Below the pieces are notes generated by a model. The model had not been told where the DNA came from. It ran no database searches and saw only the letters and a list, made by a program, of their open reading frames with translations. The position numbers were made by a program, and so were the translations under genes. A stretch of 27,110 nt of DNA from a virus, in IMG/VR virus record IMGVR_UViG_3300046167_000590, positions 1-27,110 of that record, one strand, 5' to 3'. This document shows positions 16,729 through 24,742 of the stretch, piece by piece (positions within the stretch are counted from its first letter, which is position 1; every line of letters starts with the position of its first letter).

Positions 16729-17371
16729 ACCGTCTCCTTGGTAGTCCTATTCCTTTGTACTTTACTGTTCTTTTTACGCCAAGGTCTCCGCCTCTAGCTC
16801 TTAGTTCTGCTTGTCTTACTTCTAAATTAAACTGGTATAAATATTCTTGGGCTGCAGGTACATCAGACCACTCTCTGCTTGGCATGCGAAGTAGTCTATA
16901 TAAAGCACCATATATAATAGCGTCTCTGTATTGGTTAGATATAGTAGTATCTATGTTATTTGAAGTTCTACTAGGTTTAAGTGCGACACTTGCAATAATC
17001 TGTTTAGAACCACTAGCTACTGGTACTACCCAAAATAAACTAGGTGACTTTTGTAAATAAACATGTGGATTACCTGTTCTATCTCTCCAATCTGGGTAGT
17101 TAAGTTCTAAACTACGCGGACTTATTGGATCCATGTCTTTACCGTCATGGGTCATATATAAAACTTGATGTACTTCTGTGCCAGTAGGAACATCAAAATC
17201 GTACTCATAAACCCCCGTAATGGTATTAAACGGGTCCATGTCGAGTATATAAGCTTTTGATCTTTCGCAGAACTCTATTGCTGCTGCTCTTATGTTTTGT
17301 TCAACCAAAGAGTCTGGGCATAAAGGTACGTAAGGTAAGACTTCTTTTACTAAAGAAGAGTAGGCTGCCAC
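16697..17371 (-). CDS. Head-tail connector/adaptor protein (224 aa)
   Basis: The N-terminus (MAAYSSLVKEVLPYVPLCPD, then a helix with IRAAAIEFCERSKAYILD) has the layout of phage adaptor proteins that dock under the portal. It continues as a beta domain with YEYDFDVPTGTEVHQVLYM and VYLQKSPSLFWVVPVASG, then helices with QYRDAIIYGALYRLLRMPSREWSD. The C-terminus is basic (RRRYGKYGKEIDY). I infer a connector ring or tail-tubular-A-like subunit. It follows the other adaptor gene by only 2 nt, so the two were probably made together and could form successive rings. Assignment rests on layout and position. Confidence 0.7.
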   Translation of the reverse strand: MAAYSSLVKEVLPYVPLCPDSLVEQNIRAAAIEFCERSKAYILDMDPFNTITGVYEYDFDVPTGTEVHQVLYMTHDGKDMDPISPRSLELNYPDWRDRTGNPHVYLQKSPSLFWVVPVASGSKQIIASVALKPSRTSNNIDTTISNQYRDAIIYGALYRLLRMPSREWSDVPAAQEYLYQFNLEVRQAELRARGGDLGVKRTVKYKGIGLPRRRYGKYGKEIDY

Positions 17372-17373
17372 AT

Positions 17374-18099
17374 CTACCTACCTTGCTGTTGCATTACTTT
17401 TGGAACAGCGCCTATGTTAGAAACCATATCGTTGTTTGGGTCTAGTAAAGTCTGAGCTTGGTTCCCTTGGCCTATACTAGATGTAAATAACTGATAATGA
17501 CTAGAAGCTCTTTGTGAATTACCTGCGTACTCTGCATCTTTCATGTATGCTTTAAATAGAACAAAGTCTATAATCGCGTTTGCATATATATCATCTACTC
17601 CAATAGTAGAACTTGCAGATGATAAATCTGTTGGGGAAGCTGAATAAACAACTTCTACAAATGCGTTACCTGCTACACCTGGATAAACATAATAGTTTCT
17701 TGGGTCATCTTCATCAAACATATAGTGTTTGACTATAGTAGTATGAGCTGCATCTCCGGATACAGTTGGGTCGTGCCAATCTGGTTCTTGGGTATTTAAA
17801 ATATCAGGGTTAACAATTCTTATTGCTCTTTTACCTGTAGCACTTCCGCCCGCTGCGGACATGTTTCTTACTATTTTAATTAACCTTAGCCCTGCGCTAG
17901 GTAAAGTTTGTTTTGTACCTGTAGTGAGCTGTACACTAGCTGTAGTGGCCGAAGATTCTGGCCTGAAATTTACAATTTCTCTTTGCGCATCATTTATATA
18001 CCTAATTAATTCAGCTTCAGGCCATCTAACGCTAGTAGTGTCCTGTAATGTATCTTTAATTCTGCTTAATAAGTTAGTGCCTGTCAGTGTCCCTGCCAT
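17374..18099 (-). CDS. Phage head-tail adaptor protein (241 aa)
   Basis: An adaptor-type protein: an N-terminal helix pair with LLSRIKDTLQDTTSVRWPEAE and LIRYINDAQREIVNFRPESS, a central beta domain (KQTLPSAGLRLIKIVRNM through NYYVYPGVAGNAFVEVVYS) and a C-terminal helix with YANAIIDFVLFKAYMKDAEYAG. This WxxxELxxyINdAqreI helix is the hallmark of phage adaptor proteins that bind the portal (gp4/gp11-like; I recall the DUF6682 adaptor family, unverified). It begins 11 nt after the HeH/LEM-like protein and ends 2 nt before the second adaptor. Product role is fairly secure; exact family is not. Confidence 0.8.
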   Translation of the reverse strand: MAGTLTGTNLLSRIKDTLQDTTSVRWPEAELIRYINDAQREIVNFRPESSATTASVQLTTGTKQTLPSAGLRLIKIVRNMSAAGGSATGKRAIRIVNPDILNTQEPDWHDPTVSGDAAHTTIVKHYMFDEDDPRNYYVYPGVAGNAFVEVVYSASPTDLSSASSTIGVDDIYANAIIDFVLFKAYMKDAEYAGNSQRASSHYQLFTSSIGQGNQAQTLLDPNNDMVSNIGAVPKVMQQQGR

Positions 18100-18110
18100 A
18101 ATTCATCCTT

Positions 18111-18458
18111 TTAACTTTGTGCAGTTTCTATTTCTGCAATTAAATCTGATTTCTTTTTACGTCTATCAAGTTCGATTCCTAAGGTGCGCCCGTGTTCTTC
18201 TAGTTGCACTTTAGTCATGTCTTCTAAATTTATTGAAGGTGTAGTTTCTTCTATTACTTTCTCTAAAATCTCTACCGCTTCTTCTATGACGGGGGCTGCT
18301 TTAGCCGTTTGTATTCCGTCTTTTACTTCCGTGCATCCATTCTGTAAACATAGTATACCTAGTTCTGTTCCTACTTCTTTAGGTTCTCCAGCTGTTAATC
18401 TAACAACTGCGCCCCATGTTGAAGCTACATACTTGTCTTCATTCGCTATTATCCACAT
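18111..18458 (-). CDS. Small head-associated protein with HeH/LEM-like C-terminal helices (115 aa)
   Basis: The N-terminal part (MWIIANEDKYVASTWGAVVR) is a short beta segment with a GTELGILCLQNGC turn. The middle is acidic (VIEEAVEILEKVIEETT). The C-terminal 35 residues (MTKVQLEEHGRTLGIELDRR, then KKKSDLIAEIE) form the LxxxGrxLGIxLdxrxxKxxLIxxI pattern of SAP/HeH/LEM-like helix-extended-loop-helix domains, often seen at the ends of small phage head proteins. It has a strong Shine-Dalgarno (AAGGAGAG), starts 55 nt after the capsid stop and is separated from it by a hairpin. Likely a decoration, completion or DNA-contacting head protein; the role is inferred. Confidence 0.6.
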   Translation of the reverse strand: MWIIANEDKYVASTWGAVVRLTAGEPKEVGTELGILCLQNGCTEVKDGIQTAKAAPVIEEAVEILEKVIEETTPSINLEDMTKVQLEEHGRTLGIELDRRKKKSDLIAEIETAQS

Positions 18459-18473
18459 AATTCTCTCCTTAAA

Positions 18474-18500
18474 TATAGGTGGCCATTACAGCCACCTATA
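18474..18500 (-). terminator. Perfect 10-bp hairpin after the capsid gene (terminator/attenuator or mRNA stabiliser)
   Basis: Stem TATAGGTGGC at 18474-18483 and GCCACCTATA at 18491-18500 enclose a 7-nt loop. It sits between the capsid stop (18514) and the next Shine-Dalgarno. The following transcript has only three U residues before AAGGAG, so full termination is doubtful. Partial termination or 3'-end protection of abundant capsid mRNA is the likelier role. Confidence 0.5.
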
Positions 18501-18513
18501 AAATATACCACAA

Positions 18514-19659
18514 TTAATAAGCTACATCTAATCTTATTACACCGAAGTCTTCATTCTGACCAGAAACGTCTGAATGGTAAACTGGCTTCTTAAGACCAAA
18601 TATCTTACCTATTGAAATACCATTTTGGTTGCCATAGTCAAATGTGTCTTCAACTATTTCTGGCACACCGATGTCAGCCATCGCTAGTGCTTGTGCACCT
18701 GCAAAGATACATGCAGAACCATTGACATCAGCGTCAGCTCCCCATTTGTATCCAGCTGAACCAGCATTTGATGATGTTCCAGTAGTAGCTCCGTTTGTGT
18801 TAAACACATGTCTGAACTCATGGATCATAATACCGTCAACCATTAGGCTTGAAGAACCTGCGAATAAGCTTGAACCTGGTCCTCTTACTCCAGCTTGTCT
18901 TACGTTAGCAAGGAAGTCTGAATCAAGTTTTAGGTCAGCCATAACTTGAGGTGTCACAAACAAGTGATACGTCTCGTCATTTCCAGCTCCTCTTAAACCT
19001 CTAATGTAGTTGTCTTTAGCATAAGCTTTTAAGTCAACAAGTGCGCTATAGCTAAGTTTGTCAGCTGCAGCAACTGCAGTAACATCACCAGCTACAATAC
19101 CATTAGTGGCATCGAATCTTCTATGTCTATTAGAAGTTGGGGCTGTTATATCCGATCCAAACGCTAGATCATTAAGGTTTTGTCCTGAGTTCATTACAGG
19201 TCTTAATGCGCCATTGTTTTTAAGGCTATAGCCTACTCCACTTAGAGTTAAGAATGCTAATTGGTCCATTCTGTCAGCCATTGCGTAAGCAAGTGCGTCT
19301 CTTGAATGTTCCCTAAAGTTCACAACAGATTTTTGATCAGCCAATCTACCAGATAGTCTGTTCGCGAATCTTAATTGATCAAGTTGTACAACTATGTCGT
19401 AAGCTCTTAGTGCCTCTTCATTACCTTCTAAAGTATTGTCACCAACGATACCGTCACCAGTCATGTCAGCTAAAAGTGTTAATACAGCTCTAGCTCCTTT
19501 TTCTGATTGAGTAAGCTCAGATATTCTCTGAACCATTGCGTTAGATCCGCTACCTGCGAATTGGTTAATGAAAGACATATTTCTTGCAACACGCCAAAAA
19601 TCTCTAGACCAGATCGTTAATTGTTCACTGGTTAGAGAAGCAAAGTTAGTATTTGCCAT
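18514..19659 (-). CDS. Major capsid protein, N4-gp56/DUF4043-like (381 aa)
   Basis: The main shell protein. The conserved region of the N4-gp56-type capsid family is visible: an N-terminal helix with LTIWSRDFWRVARNMSF (about 13-30), NAMVQRISELTQSEKGARAV (40-59), the TGDGIVGDNTLEGNEEAL loop (67-84), and the QLDQLRFANRLSGRLADQK helix region (92-110) leading to RDALAYAMADRMDQLAFLTL. The C-terminal part includes a VTPQVMADLKLDSDFLANVR spine-like helix and VDGIMIHEFRHVF. Length is normal for this HK97-fold family. It has the strongest translation start in the window (AAGGAG, 8 nt before ATG), in line with the most abundant product. It follows an unusual structured leader and is followed by a hairpin. 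The scaffold lies directly upstream, as in other phage head modules. Confidence 0.92.
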   Translation of the reverse strand: MANTNFASLTSEQLTIWSRDFWRVARNMSFINQFAGSGSNAMVQRISELTQSEKGARAVLTLLADMTGDGIVGDNTLEGNEEALRAYDIVVQLDQLRFANRLSGRLADQKSVVNFREHSRDALAYAMADRMDQLAFLTLSGVGYSLKNNGALRPVMNSGQNLNDLAFGSDITAPTSNRHRRFDATNGIVAGDVTAVAAADKLSYSALVDLKAYAKDNYIRGLRGAGNDETYHLFVTPQVMADLKLDSDFLANVRQAGVRGPGSSLFAGSSSLMVDGIMIHEFRHVFNTNGATTGTSSNAGSAGYKWGADADVNGSACIFAGAQALAMADIGVPEIVEDTFDYGNQNGISIGKIFGLKKPVYHSDVSGQNEDFGVIRLDVAY

Positions 19660-19667
19660 GATAATAT

Positions 19668-19673
19668 CTCCTT
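19668..19673 (-). promoter_or_regulatory. Ribosome binding site of the major capsid gene
   Basis: A full AAGGAG lies 8 nt before the ATG at 19659. It is not covered by any hairpin I found in the leader, so initiation should be accessible unless a longer-range pairing forms. Confidence 0.85.
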
Positions 19674-19679
19674 ATCATT

Positions 19680-19865
19680 AAAGTTTAATAACCAGTCGAC
19701 TTTTGGAGCGACTTTTATCCGTATACCCACTATCGTGCGGGAAACGCTCTCGTAAGTTACGGGTACGAATCCGGTCAGTTTAACGCCATGACGGGCGAAA
19801 ACGATTTTTTACAGGAACGACCCTGGTCAATTATCGTATTGACGGACGAACTTATCTAATTTATA
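19680..19865 (-). ncRNA. Candidate structured leader RNA of the capsid mRNA, with internal duplication
   Basis: The 213-nt gap between scaffold and capsid genes is far longer than other gaps in this operon and holds no ORF. On the transcribed strand it folds locally into a series of short hairpins (plus coordinates): 19826-19843 (6 bp, loop ACGATA), 19812-19825 (4 bp, loop GTCGTT), 19784-19797 (4 bp, loop CGTCAT), 19759-19775 (5 pairs with one mismatch, loop ATTCGTA), 19726-19741 (5 bp, loop ACGATA again) and 19694-19713 (5 bp). Two roughly 51-nt units are sequence repeats: 19840-19850 matches 19789-19799 at 10 of 11, and 19809-19830 matches 19757-19778 at 16 of 22 without gaps. I do not recognise a named RNA class. 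Function is unknown; control of capsid translation or RNA processing is possible. Confidence 0.55.
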
Positions 19866-19872
19866 CCACAGT

Positions 19873-20901
19873 TTATCCGAAATCTCCACGCATTCTACGT
19901 AAAGTTTCATCGGGTAAAGCATTAAATTCATCAGAAGATAGCAAATCCACATCTACTTTTTTCTCAACTTTGTTCTTTCCTTTTAAAGCAGGTGGTTGTG
20001 ATTCTGCGGCTTGTAATTTTTTCGTAGTATTAGCTACTTTTTTCTTTTGTGCAATTTGTGGGTCTACTTTAGGAGCTGATGGTGCTTCTACAGGAGAACC
20101 CATAACATATTTACTAGCTTTATCTAATGCGTCTGCACCAGAAAAACCCTGTACCATAAAAGCATCTCGTAAATCTAAAACTTCTTGCGTTTTAACTTCG
20201 TCAAAACTTGCATGCGTTTCATTTAACTCAGGGTATTTTGTTGCTAGCTCGGCTGCTTTAGTCTGAAGGGCCATAACTTCTGTGCTTTGTTCAACAGTTT
20301 TACCCATTTGGCTTTGCACTTCAAACATCATTTGTTCTTTTTCTGCCTGTCTAATTTCTTTTCGTAAGCTAGTAGCTTTTTGAGACTCCCCGTTTAACAC
20401 ATGTTCTTGATACTCAACTTCTTTTGCATCAAAATCGTACTCGGGTGACTCTGAAATTGTTTGTACGGGGTTAGTAGCTTCTTCTAGTTTTTTAGCTAAT
20501 GCTTTTTGTTTTGCTAAAACTTCATCGAACCTAGACTTGGGTATCATTGGCTCCTTTGGCGAGTCAACTTCTTCCGGTACTCTTCCTTCAAGCTGTTGTG
20601 TATCTGCGTCATCTTCTGCCAATACTGTTTCTTCTCCTGAATCTTCTGCGACTTCGTCTGTAGCTTCAATATTTTCTGTTTCTGTTTCCTCTTCAAGTTC
20701 TTCTGTTGATTCTTCTTCAGCTTTAAGTTGCTCGACTTCTTCAATTTCTTCCTCCTTGGGAAATTCTACTTCATCATCCTCTACAGCAGATTCAAAATTC
20801 ATATCTACTTCAAAAGGTTTACTTTCTTCTTCGCTTATTGGGTCCGCCCCTGGCATAGTTTCAAAAACTACTTTATCATCCGTTTGGTTATCTTTTGCCA
20901 T
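19873..20901 (-). CDS. Capsid scaffold protein (342 aa)
   Basis: An acidic, mainly helical protein between portal and capsid genes, the classic scaffold position. Residues 20-120 are extremely Glu/Asp-rich (EEEIEEVEQLKAEEESTEEL). The middle is coiled-coil-like (SRFDEVLAKQKALAKKLEEA; LRKEIRQAEKEQMMFEVQSQ). The C-terminus is basic then hydrophobic (QIAQKKKVANTTKKLQAAES; DEFNALPDETLRRMRGDFG), the part expected to bind the capsid protein. It begins 14 nt inside the portal gene with a strong ribosome binding site (GGAGG). The protein would direct procapsid assembly and then leave. The sequence is diverged, as scaffolds usually are, so the call rests on composition and order. Confidence 0.85.
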   Translation of the reverse strand: MAKDNQTDDKVVFETMPGADPISEEESKPFEVDMNFESAVEDDEVEFPKEEEIEEVEQLKAEEESTEELEEETETENIEATDEVAEDSGEETVLAEDDADTQQLEGRVPEEVDSPKEPMIPKSRFDEVLAKQKALAKKLEEATNPVQTISESPEYDFDAKEVEYQEHVLNGESQKATSLRKEIRQAEKEQMMFEVQSQMGKTVEQSTEVMALQTKAAELATKYPELNETHASFDEVKTQEVLDLRDAFMVQGFSGADALDKASKYVMGSPVEAPSAPKVDPQIAQKKKVANTTKKLQAAESQPPALKGKNKVEKKVDVDLLSSDEFNALPDETLRRMRGDFG

Positions 20902-23008
20902 TATTATTACCTCCTGTAGGTTTTACGGCAGCAGCAGCCATCTTGACTGCGGCTTGTACATCGGTTTGTTGTTTACGCATATCGTTTGTTATTGCTGACA
21001 AACGTTCACGCAAATCAAGTTCCTCACGTTTTTGTTGTAGTTTACTTTGTAATTCAGCAACCTTCAACTGCGGCTCGGCTTCCGCTTGTTCTACTTTCGC
21101 AGCATTTAGTGCTGTTTCAGATTGTAACTTAGTCACTTCTGCTTCTAGTTTAGCAATCTCAAGCTGCGTACTTCTTATTTGTGATTCCATTTGGAATTCT
21201 TGTAGTTGTACTTCTTGTTCAGAAGGTGGAGCGGTACCTTCTTGTCTTCTTATTCTATCTGCTATATCAGCTTTTCTAGATAAGTGCGAATACTCTACTA
21301 TCATATCATTTGGTATGGGTACTCCGGCGCCACGTAATGCAATAGCTTCTGCAAACTGCATTTCATCAAAGTTGTCTCTAGCAGGAGCAGTACCAATAAT
21401 TACATCGTACTCGCCTATTGTTAGATCGTTAATAACTTCTCCTTCTGGAGTCATTTCGTTTACCCTTAATTTTTCTCTAGGTTTATATGGGTCGGATTCA
21501 TTAGTTATTTGAATTATTCTTTCTTCTGTATAATAAGACTGAACCAGCTGTAGTATTTTTTCTGCTAAATATTGTCTTGTTTTAGCTAAATTATCTAAAG
21601 GGACTTGTAATAACAAAGAACCTCTGTTTTGTTTAGCATTAATAGCCACGCCAGAAACTTCTGGGCTATCCATACCCAGCATAGCATCTGTTATTCCACT
21701 TATTTCTTTTATATTCCTAGCGGCTTTTTGTCCTATCCTATCTAATCCAGTAGGTATTTGATTGGCTTGTATCTTAGCTGGAGGAGTAGACCCTCTGTTG
21801 TATTCTAGTACCAAGCCCGTTTCTGCTCCATGTTCTTCTAGATCATCTGCGGTCATACCAGACAAAGAACCGCCTTCTACAATCCAACCACTGTTAGCTG
21901 TTGTATTTACAATGTGAAGTTCTTGCGAAGTAATTTTGTTTAGTTGTTCCTGTGGTGATAATAAGTTTCTTACCATCCCGAACGGTTTTCCTCTTCGGAA
22001 GTATGGAAAGTACGGAACTAAAGTAAAGTGGCCATAAGGAGACCAATCATCAAATAGTATCACTGTATCCGCTGACACCGTCCAACGGACCTTGCGAATT
22101 TTTTTCTGTATTATATCTAGCCCAAACTGATCAGCAAACTGCTCTCTTTTCTTTTTACCCCAGTTATAGGGTATTTCTCTTTGGTCGCCTGTTACAGTAT
22201 CTACATAGTACATACAATCTTTTAACCTGTAATATTGTCTTTCTATAACTCTTATAGACCTAAGTGCACGTGCATTCTCTGGGTCCCCAGGGTATTGTTG
22301 TCCGTAATTATGTTCATCTGTATCTCCATACCTTTCTTCTTCAAAGTCCATAGAGTCAGCCCCTAGCGTAGTGCCAGTTTCTGCTAGTAGCCTAAGTTGA
22401 TCTGCTTCTTTTTGTCCGTAAGTTTCTTCTATTTCATCTAAGCTCATCCACTTAGTTTCAAATATTTCGTTCCAAGTTCTAGGGTCGTAATGTTTAGCAT
22501 CTGGGTCTATTACTATATCCAATGGGTCTTTGGATTCTATTCGTACTTCACCATTTACGTGATCAGAAAAATCTACACGAACATCAAACCATCCGCGGTC
22601 TTGTATAAGACCATCAGAAAAAACCTGGGCTTCCATCCAATCTAATTTGTTGTTGTCGGCTATGTGTGCGTAAACTTTAGTCAGTACGTCTGCAACTTCT
22701 TGGTTGCCTCCGCCCCTGGGTTTAAATTGCACGTCTGCTTTTTTAGAACTTTGTTCAGCTAGTACAGCATTTACAGTAGGTAAAATAGTATTAATAGTTA
22801 GAGCCGGACGCCCTTGGTCATCTAGCTGCTGCATATCAAAATCGTCCCATTGCTCGCCTCTATAATATGCGTCACATTTTTTTGCTAGATCTACATAGTC
22901 TTCATGTCCATGATCTCTAGCTCGGGTGTAGGCGTTCCACTGGTTTTTTGCCAGAGTCAGCTGTTCCGCTTTTGATAAATTCTTCTTTGGTTTTTTACTG
23001 TACGCCAT
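20888..23008 (-). CDS. Portal protein, P22-like (706 aa)
   Basis: Forms the dodecameric DNA channel at one head vertex. Seen: the N-terminal YYRGEQW motif followed by GRPALTINTILPTVNAVLAE, the wing/stem region with DGLIQDRGWFDVRVDF and DPLDIVIDPDAKHYD, and a central segment GHFTLVPYFPYFRRGKPFG with the helix around LSPQEQLNKITSQELHIVN. These match the large P22-type portal layout and length (about 700 aa). The last 120 residues are a long coiled coil (QLEIAKLEAEVTKLQSETAL region) like a P22 barrel. I chose the ATG at 23008, one base after the TerL stop (TAA 23012-23010); a GTG at 23017 would add three residues. It ends 14 nt inside the scaffold gene. Confidence 0.9.
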   Translation of the reverse strand: MAYSKKPKKNLSKAEQLTLAKNQWNAYTRARDHGHEDYVDLAKKCDAYYRGEQWDDFDMQQLDDQGRPALTINTILPTVNAVLAEQSSKKADVQFKPRGGGNQEVADVLTKVYAHIADNNKLDWMEAQVFSDGLIQDRGWFDVRVDFSDHVNGEVRIESKDPLDIVIDPDAKHYDPRTWNEIFETKWMSLDEIEETYGQKEADQLRLLAETGTTLGADSMDFEEERYGDTDEHNYGQQYPGDPENARALRSIRVIERQYYRLKDCMYYVDTVTGDQREIPYNWGKKKREQFADQFGLDIIQKKIRKVRWTVSADTVILFDDWSPYGHFTLVPYFPYFRRGKPFGMVRNLLSPQEQLNKITSQELHIVNTTANSGWIVEGGSLSGMTADDLEEHGAETGLVLEYNRGSTPPAKIQANQIPTGLDRIGQKAARNIKEISGITDAMLGMDSPEVSGVAINAKQNRGSLLLQVPLDNLAKTRQYLAEKILQLVQSYYTEERIIQITNESDPYKPREKLRVNEMTPEGEVINDLTIGEYDVIIGTAPARDNFDEMQFAEAIALRGAGVPIPNDMIVEYSHLSRKADIADRIRRQEGTAPPSEQEVQLQEFQMESQIRSTQLEIAKLEAEVTKLQSETALNAAKVEQAEAEPQLKVAELQSKLQQKREELDLRERLSAITNDMRKQQTDVQAAVKMAAAAVKPTGGNNNGKR

Positions 23009-23009
23009 A

Positions 23010-24656
23010 TTATGCACTCATTGCCGATTTCTTTTTCGACCCTTTCGCTATTAATTCTAACCTATCTCTCCACGAAGGTATATGCTCTGGAGCTTCATAA
23101 AAAGTAGCAAACTCCATTATCATTAAACCAACCCAAGCTAAAGCATCAACTTGGTCATCGTGTACCCCATTCGGAAAACGTAAAAGCTCAGCAATCATTG
23201 GGCCCGTCCAGACAGAATCTTCAGGGAAATAAACTTTACCCTGTTGCATTCTACCCTGTATAGCTCTCGCTCTAGCTTCTTTATCTCGTCTCCCTACTTT
23301 TAAATCTTTAAAATATGCAGAATGTAATCTACGTTCCGCAACACGTTTCTCTAAGAAAGGTCCAATAGCCATTTCTATGTGTCCACGCTCAATACCTACT
23401 ATGCCGGGTCTCCACTGTTCGTAAAGATCCAGTATTTTTTCTACCAGCTCGTAACCATCGTATTTGCCACGAACTAAGTCTACTACAAACATGTTATCAT
23501 ACTCATCTATACCTACGACAATTCCTACAGAAAAATCGTTCCTGTCTCTTTGCCCGATAGCCAAGTCCCACGCGCAGTAATAACGCATCTTATCATACTC
23601 AATCTCATCCGGTTCATAATATCTAATCATATCTCGAGTAAAGTAATCACCCTCATCGGATACCGGGTTCTGTTGATACAACGCCGTCCAGTCTCTGGGG
23701 CCGATGGCCCTTTGTATCATTTCTAAAGATTCTACATTATAACGTTCTGGATGCAGGGGTTCTCCCGCTGCACGAAACTCTTCATCTTCTTCTGCTATTG
23801 CTGGGTATTTAACTACTTCCCAAGAGTCCGCGCCTTTTTCTGCATGCTGAAGAAGCCGTCCGGCTAGATCATCATCGTGCCATCTTGTAAGAATAACTAA
23901 TATGCCCCCACCTGGAGATAAACGAGTATAGGCAGTAGAGGTGTACCAATCCCAGGTAGCCTCGCGGCTGTTTTCTGATTCTGCATCTTCTCTGTTTTTT
24001 ACTGGATCATCGATTAAAAGTACATGCGCACCTTTACCAGTAATACCACCACCAACACCGGCTGCTACGTATCCGCCGCCTTGGGTTGTTTGCCACGATT
24101 CTACGGACTGTGAATCTTTATCTAATTTCGTATCTTCAAATACATTCTTATAATTAGGCTCTCTTAATACTTGACGTACTTTTCTAGAGAAGCTCATGGC
24201 CAAAGATCCGGAATACGAACAACTTATGAACTCGTGCCCTGGATTACGGCCCAAGTGCCACGCTGGGAAGGCTATACTTGCAAGTGTACTTTTACCATGA
24301 CGCGGAGGCATGAACAACATCAACCTTGGTGATTTTTTATCCTGCACATCCTGACTAAACTGTTCGAGCCTTTGGCATATATCTTTGTGCACCCAACCTG
24401 CTTGGTAGTCTGGATTAAACTTTTCTACAAAAGGCAACATCCGTTTTCTGGACAGTATTCGTTTTGCCAGTTCTTGTTCTGCACGAACTTGCGCTTTTTG
24501 TTCTTTTTTAGCTTGTTTGTTTTCTTGGGGTTTAGGCTCGGGTAAAGCATCCGACTCATCCGCAGCGCAATACACGCACAACCCTTTGGGAAGTACGAGG
24601 TTATCTGCCAACAACTTTTTACACTTGTAGCATTCTACTTTTTGAAGCTCCGTCAC
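23010..24656 (-). CDS. terL: Terminase large subunit, with N-terminal zinc ribbon (548 aa)
   Basis: The DNA-packaging motor. The ATPase domain carries Walker A MPPRHGKST (116-124), Walker B LLIDD (213-217) and the coupling segment ILTRWH (255-260). The nuclease domain has the expected acidic residues: D364 (CAWDLAIG), E423 (GIERG) and D501/D504 (HDDQVDALAW). Before the ATPase there is an unusual start: four Cys in two CxxC pairs (C9/C12 and C27/C30), then a Lys/Gln-rich linker. The GTG start (24656) overlaps the TGA of the upstream 24-aa gene, so translation is coupled. It acts at the portal together with TerS. Whether packaging is headful or by cutting at fixed ends cannot be told. Confidence 0.95.
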   Translation of the reverse strand: MTELQKVECYKCKKLLADNLVLPKGLCVYCAADESDALPEPKPQENKQAKKEQKAQVRAEQELAKRILSRKRMLPFVEKFNPDYQAGWVHKDICQRLEQFSQDVQDKKSPRLMLFMPPRHGKSTLASIAFPAWHLGRNPGHEFISCSYSGSLAMSFSRKVRQVLREPNYKNVFEDTKLDKDSQSVESWQTTQGGGYVAAGVGGGITGKGAHVLLIDDPVKNREDAESENSREATWDWYTSTAYTRLSPGGGILVILTRWHDDDLAGRLLQHAEKGADSWEVVKYPAIAEEDEEFRAAGEPLHPERYNVESLEMIQRAIGPRDWTALYQQNPVSDEGDYFTRDMIRYYEPDEIEYDKMRYYCAWDLAIGQRDRNDFSVGIVVGIDEYDNMFVVDLVRGKYDGYELVEKILDLYEQWRPGIVGIERGHIEMAIGPFLEKRVAERRLHSAYFKDLKVGRRDKEARARAIQGRMQQGKVYFPEDSVWTGPMIAELLRFPNGVHDDQVDALAWVGLMIMEFATFYEAPEHIPSWRDRLELIAKGSKKKSAMSA

Positions 24657-24727
24657 TTCTTCTTTTTCTTAGCTGCTTTCTTTTTTTTCTTAACTGGCCC
24701 TCTCGGGTATCCTTTTCCATAGCCCAT
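24653..24727 (-). CDS. Lysine-rich mini-protein (24 aa) coupled to TerL
   Basis: A short ORF encodes MGYGKGYPRGPV followed by two runs of five Lys separated by Ala-Ala (10 Lys in the last 12 residues). It has a clear ribosome binding site (AAGGAG) and its TGA shares bases with the GTG start of terL, so even a non-functional peptide would deliver ribosomes to terL. It resembles the other basic small genes of this cluster in composition. Possible roles are DNA binding or charge neutralisation, or simply translational coupling; none is shown. Confidence 0.6.
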   Translation of the reverse strand: MGYGKGYPRGPVKKKKKAAKKKKK

Positions 24728-24742
24728 GCTTTTTCTCCTTGG

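Noticed and set aside
19757-19778. Possible tRNA T-arm (GGTACGAATCC) on the plus strand in the capsid leader
   Set aside because: It lacks the GTTC core, and no acceptor, D or anticodon arms can be placed around it; the surrounding structure is better explained by the leader hairpins on the other strand.
19680-19865. Hammerhead or similar ribozyme in the capsid leader
   Set aside because: No CUGANGA/GAAA core in a suitable arrangement was found on the transcribed strand.
20544-20744. Minus-strand Lys-rich ORF of 66 aa overlapping the scaffold in another frame
   Set aside because: At first it resembled the basic mini-genes, but it is only the shifted reading of GAA/GAG-rich scaffold codons, without its own ribosome binding site.
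20537-20998. Plus-strand Ser-rich ORF of 153 aa opposite the scaffold
   Set aside because: The Ser runs are the reverse complement of Glu codons in the acidic scaffold; compositional artefact.
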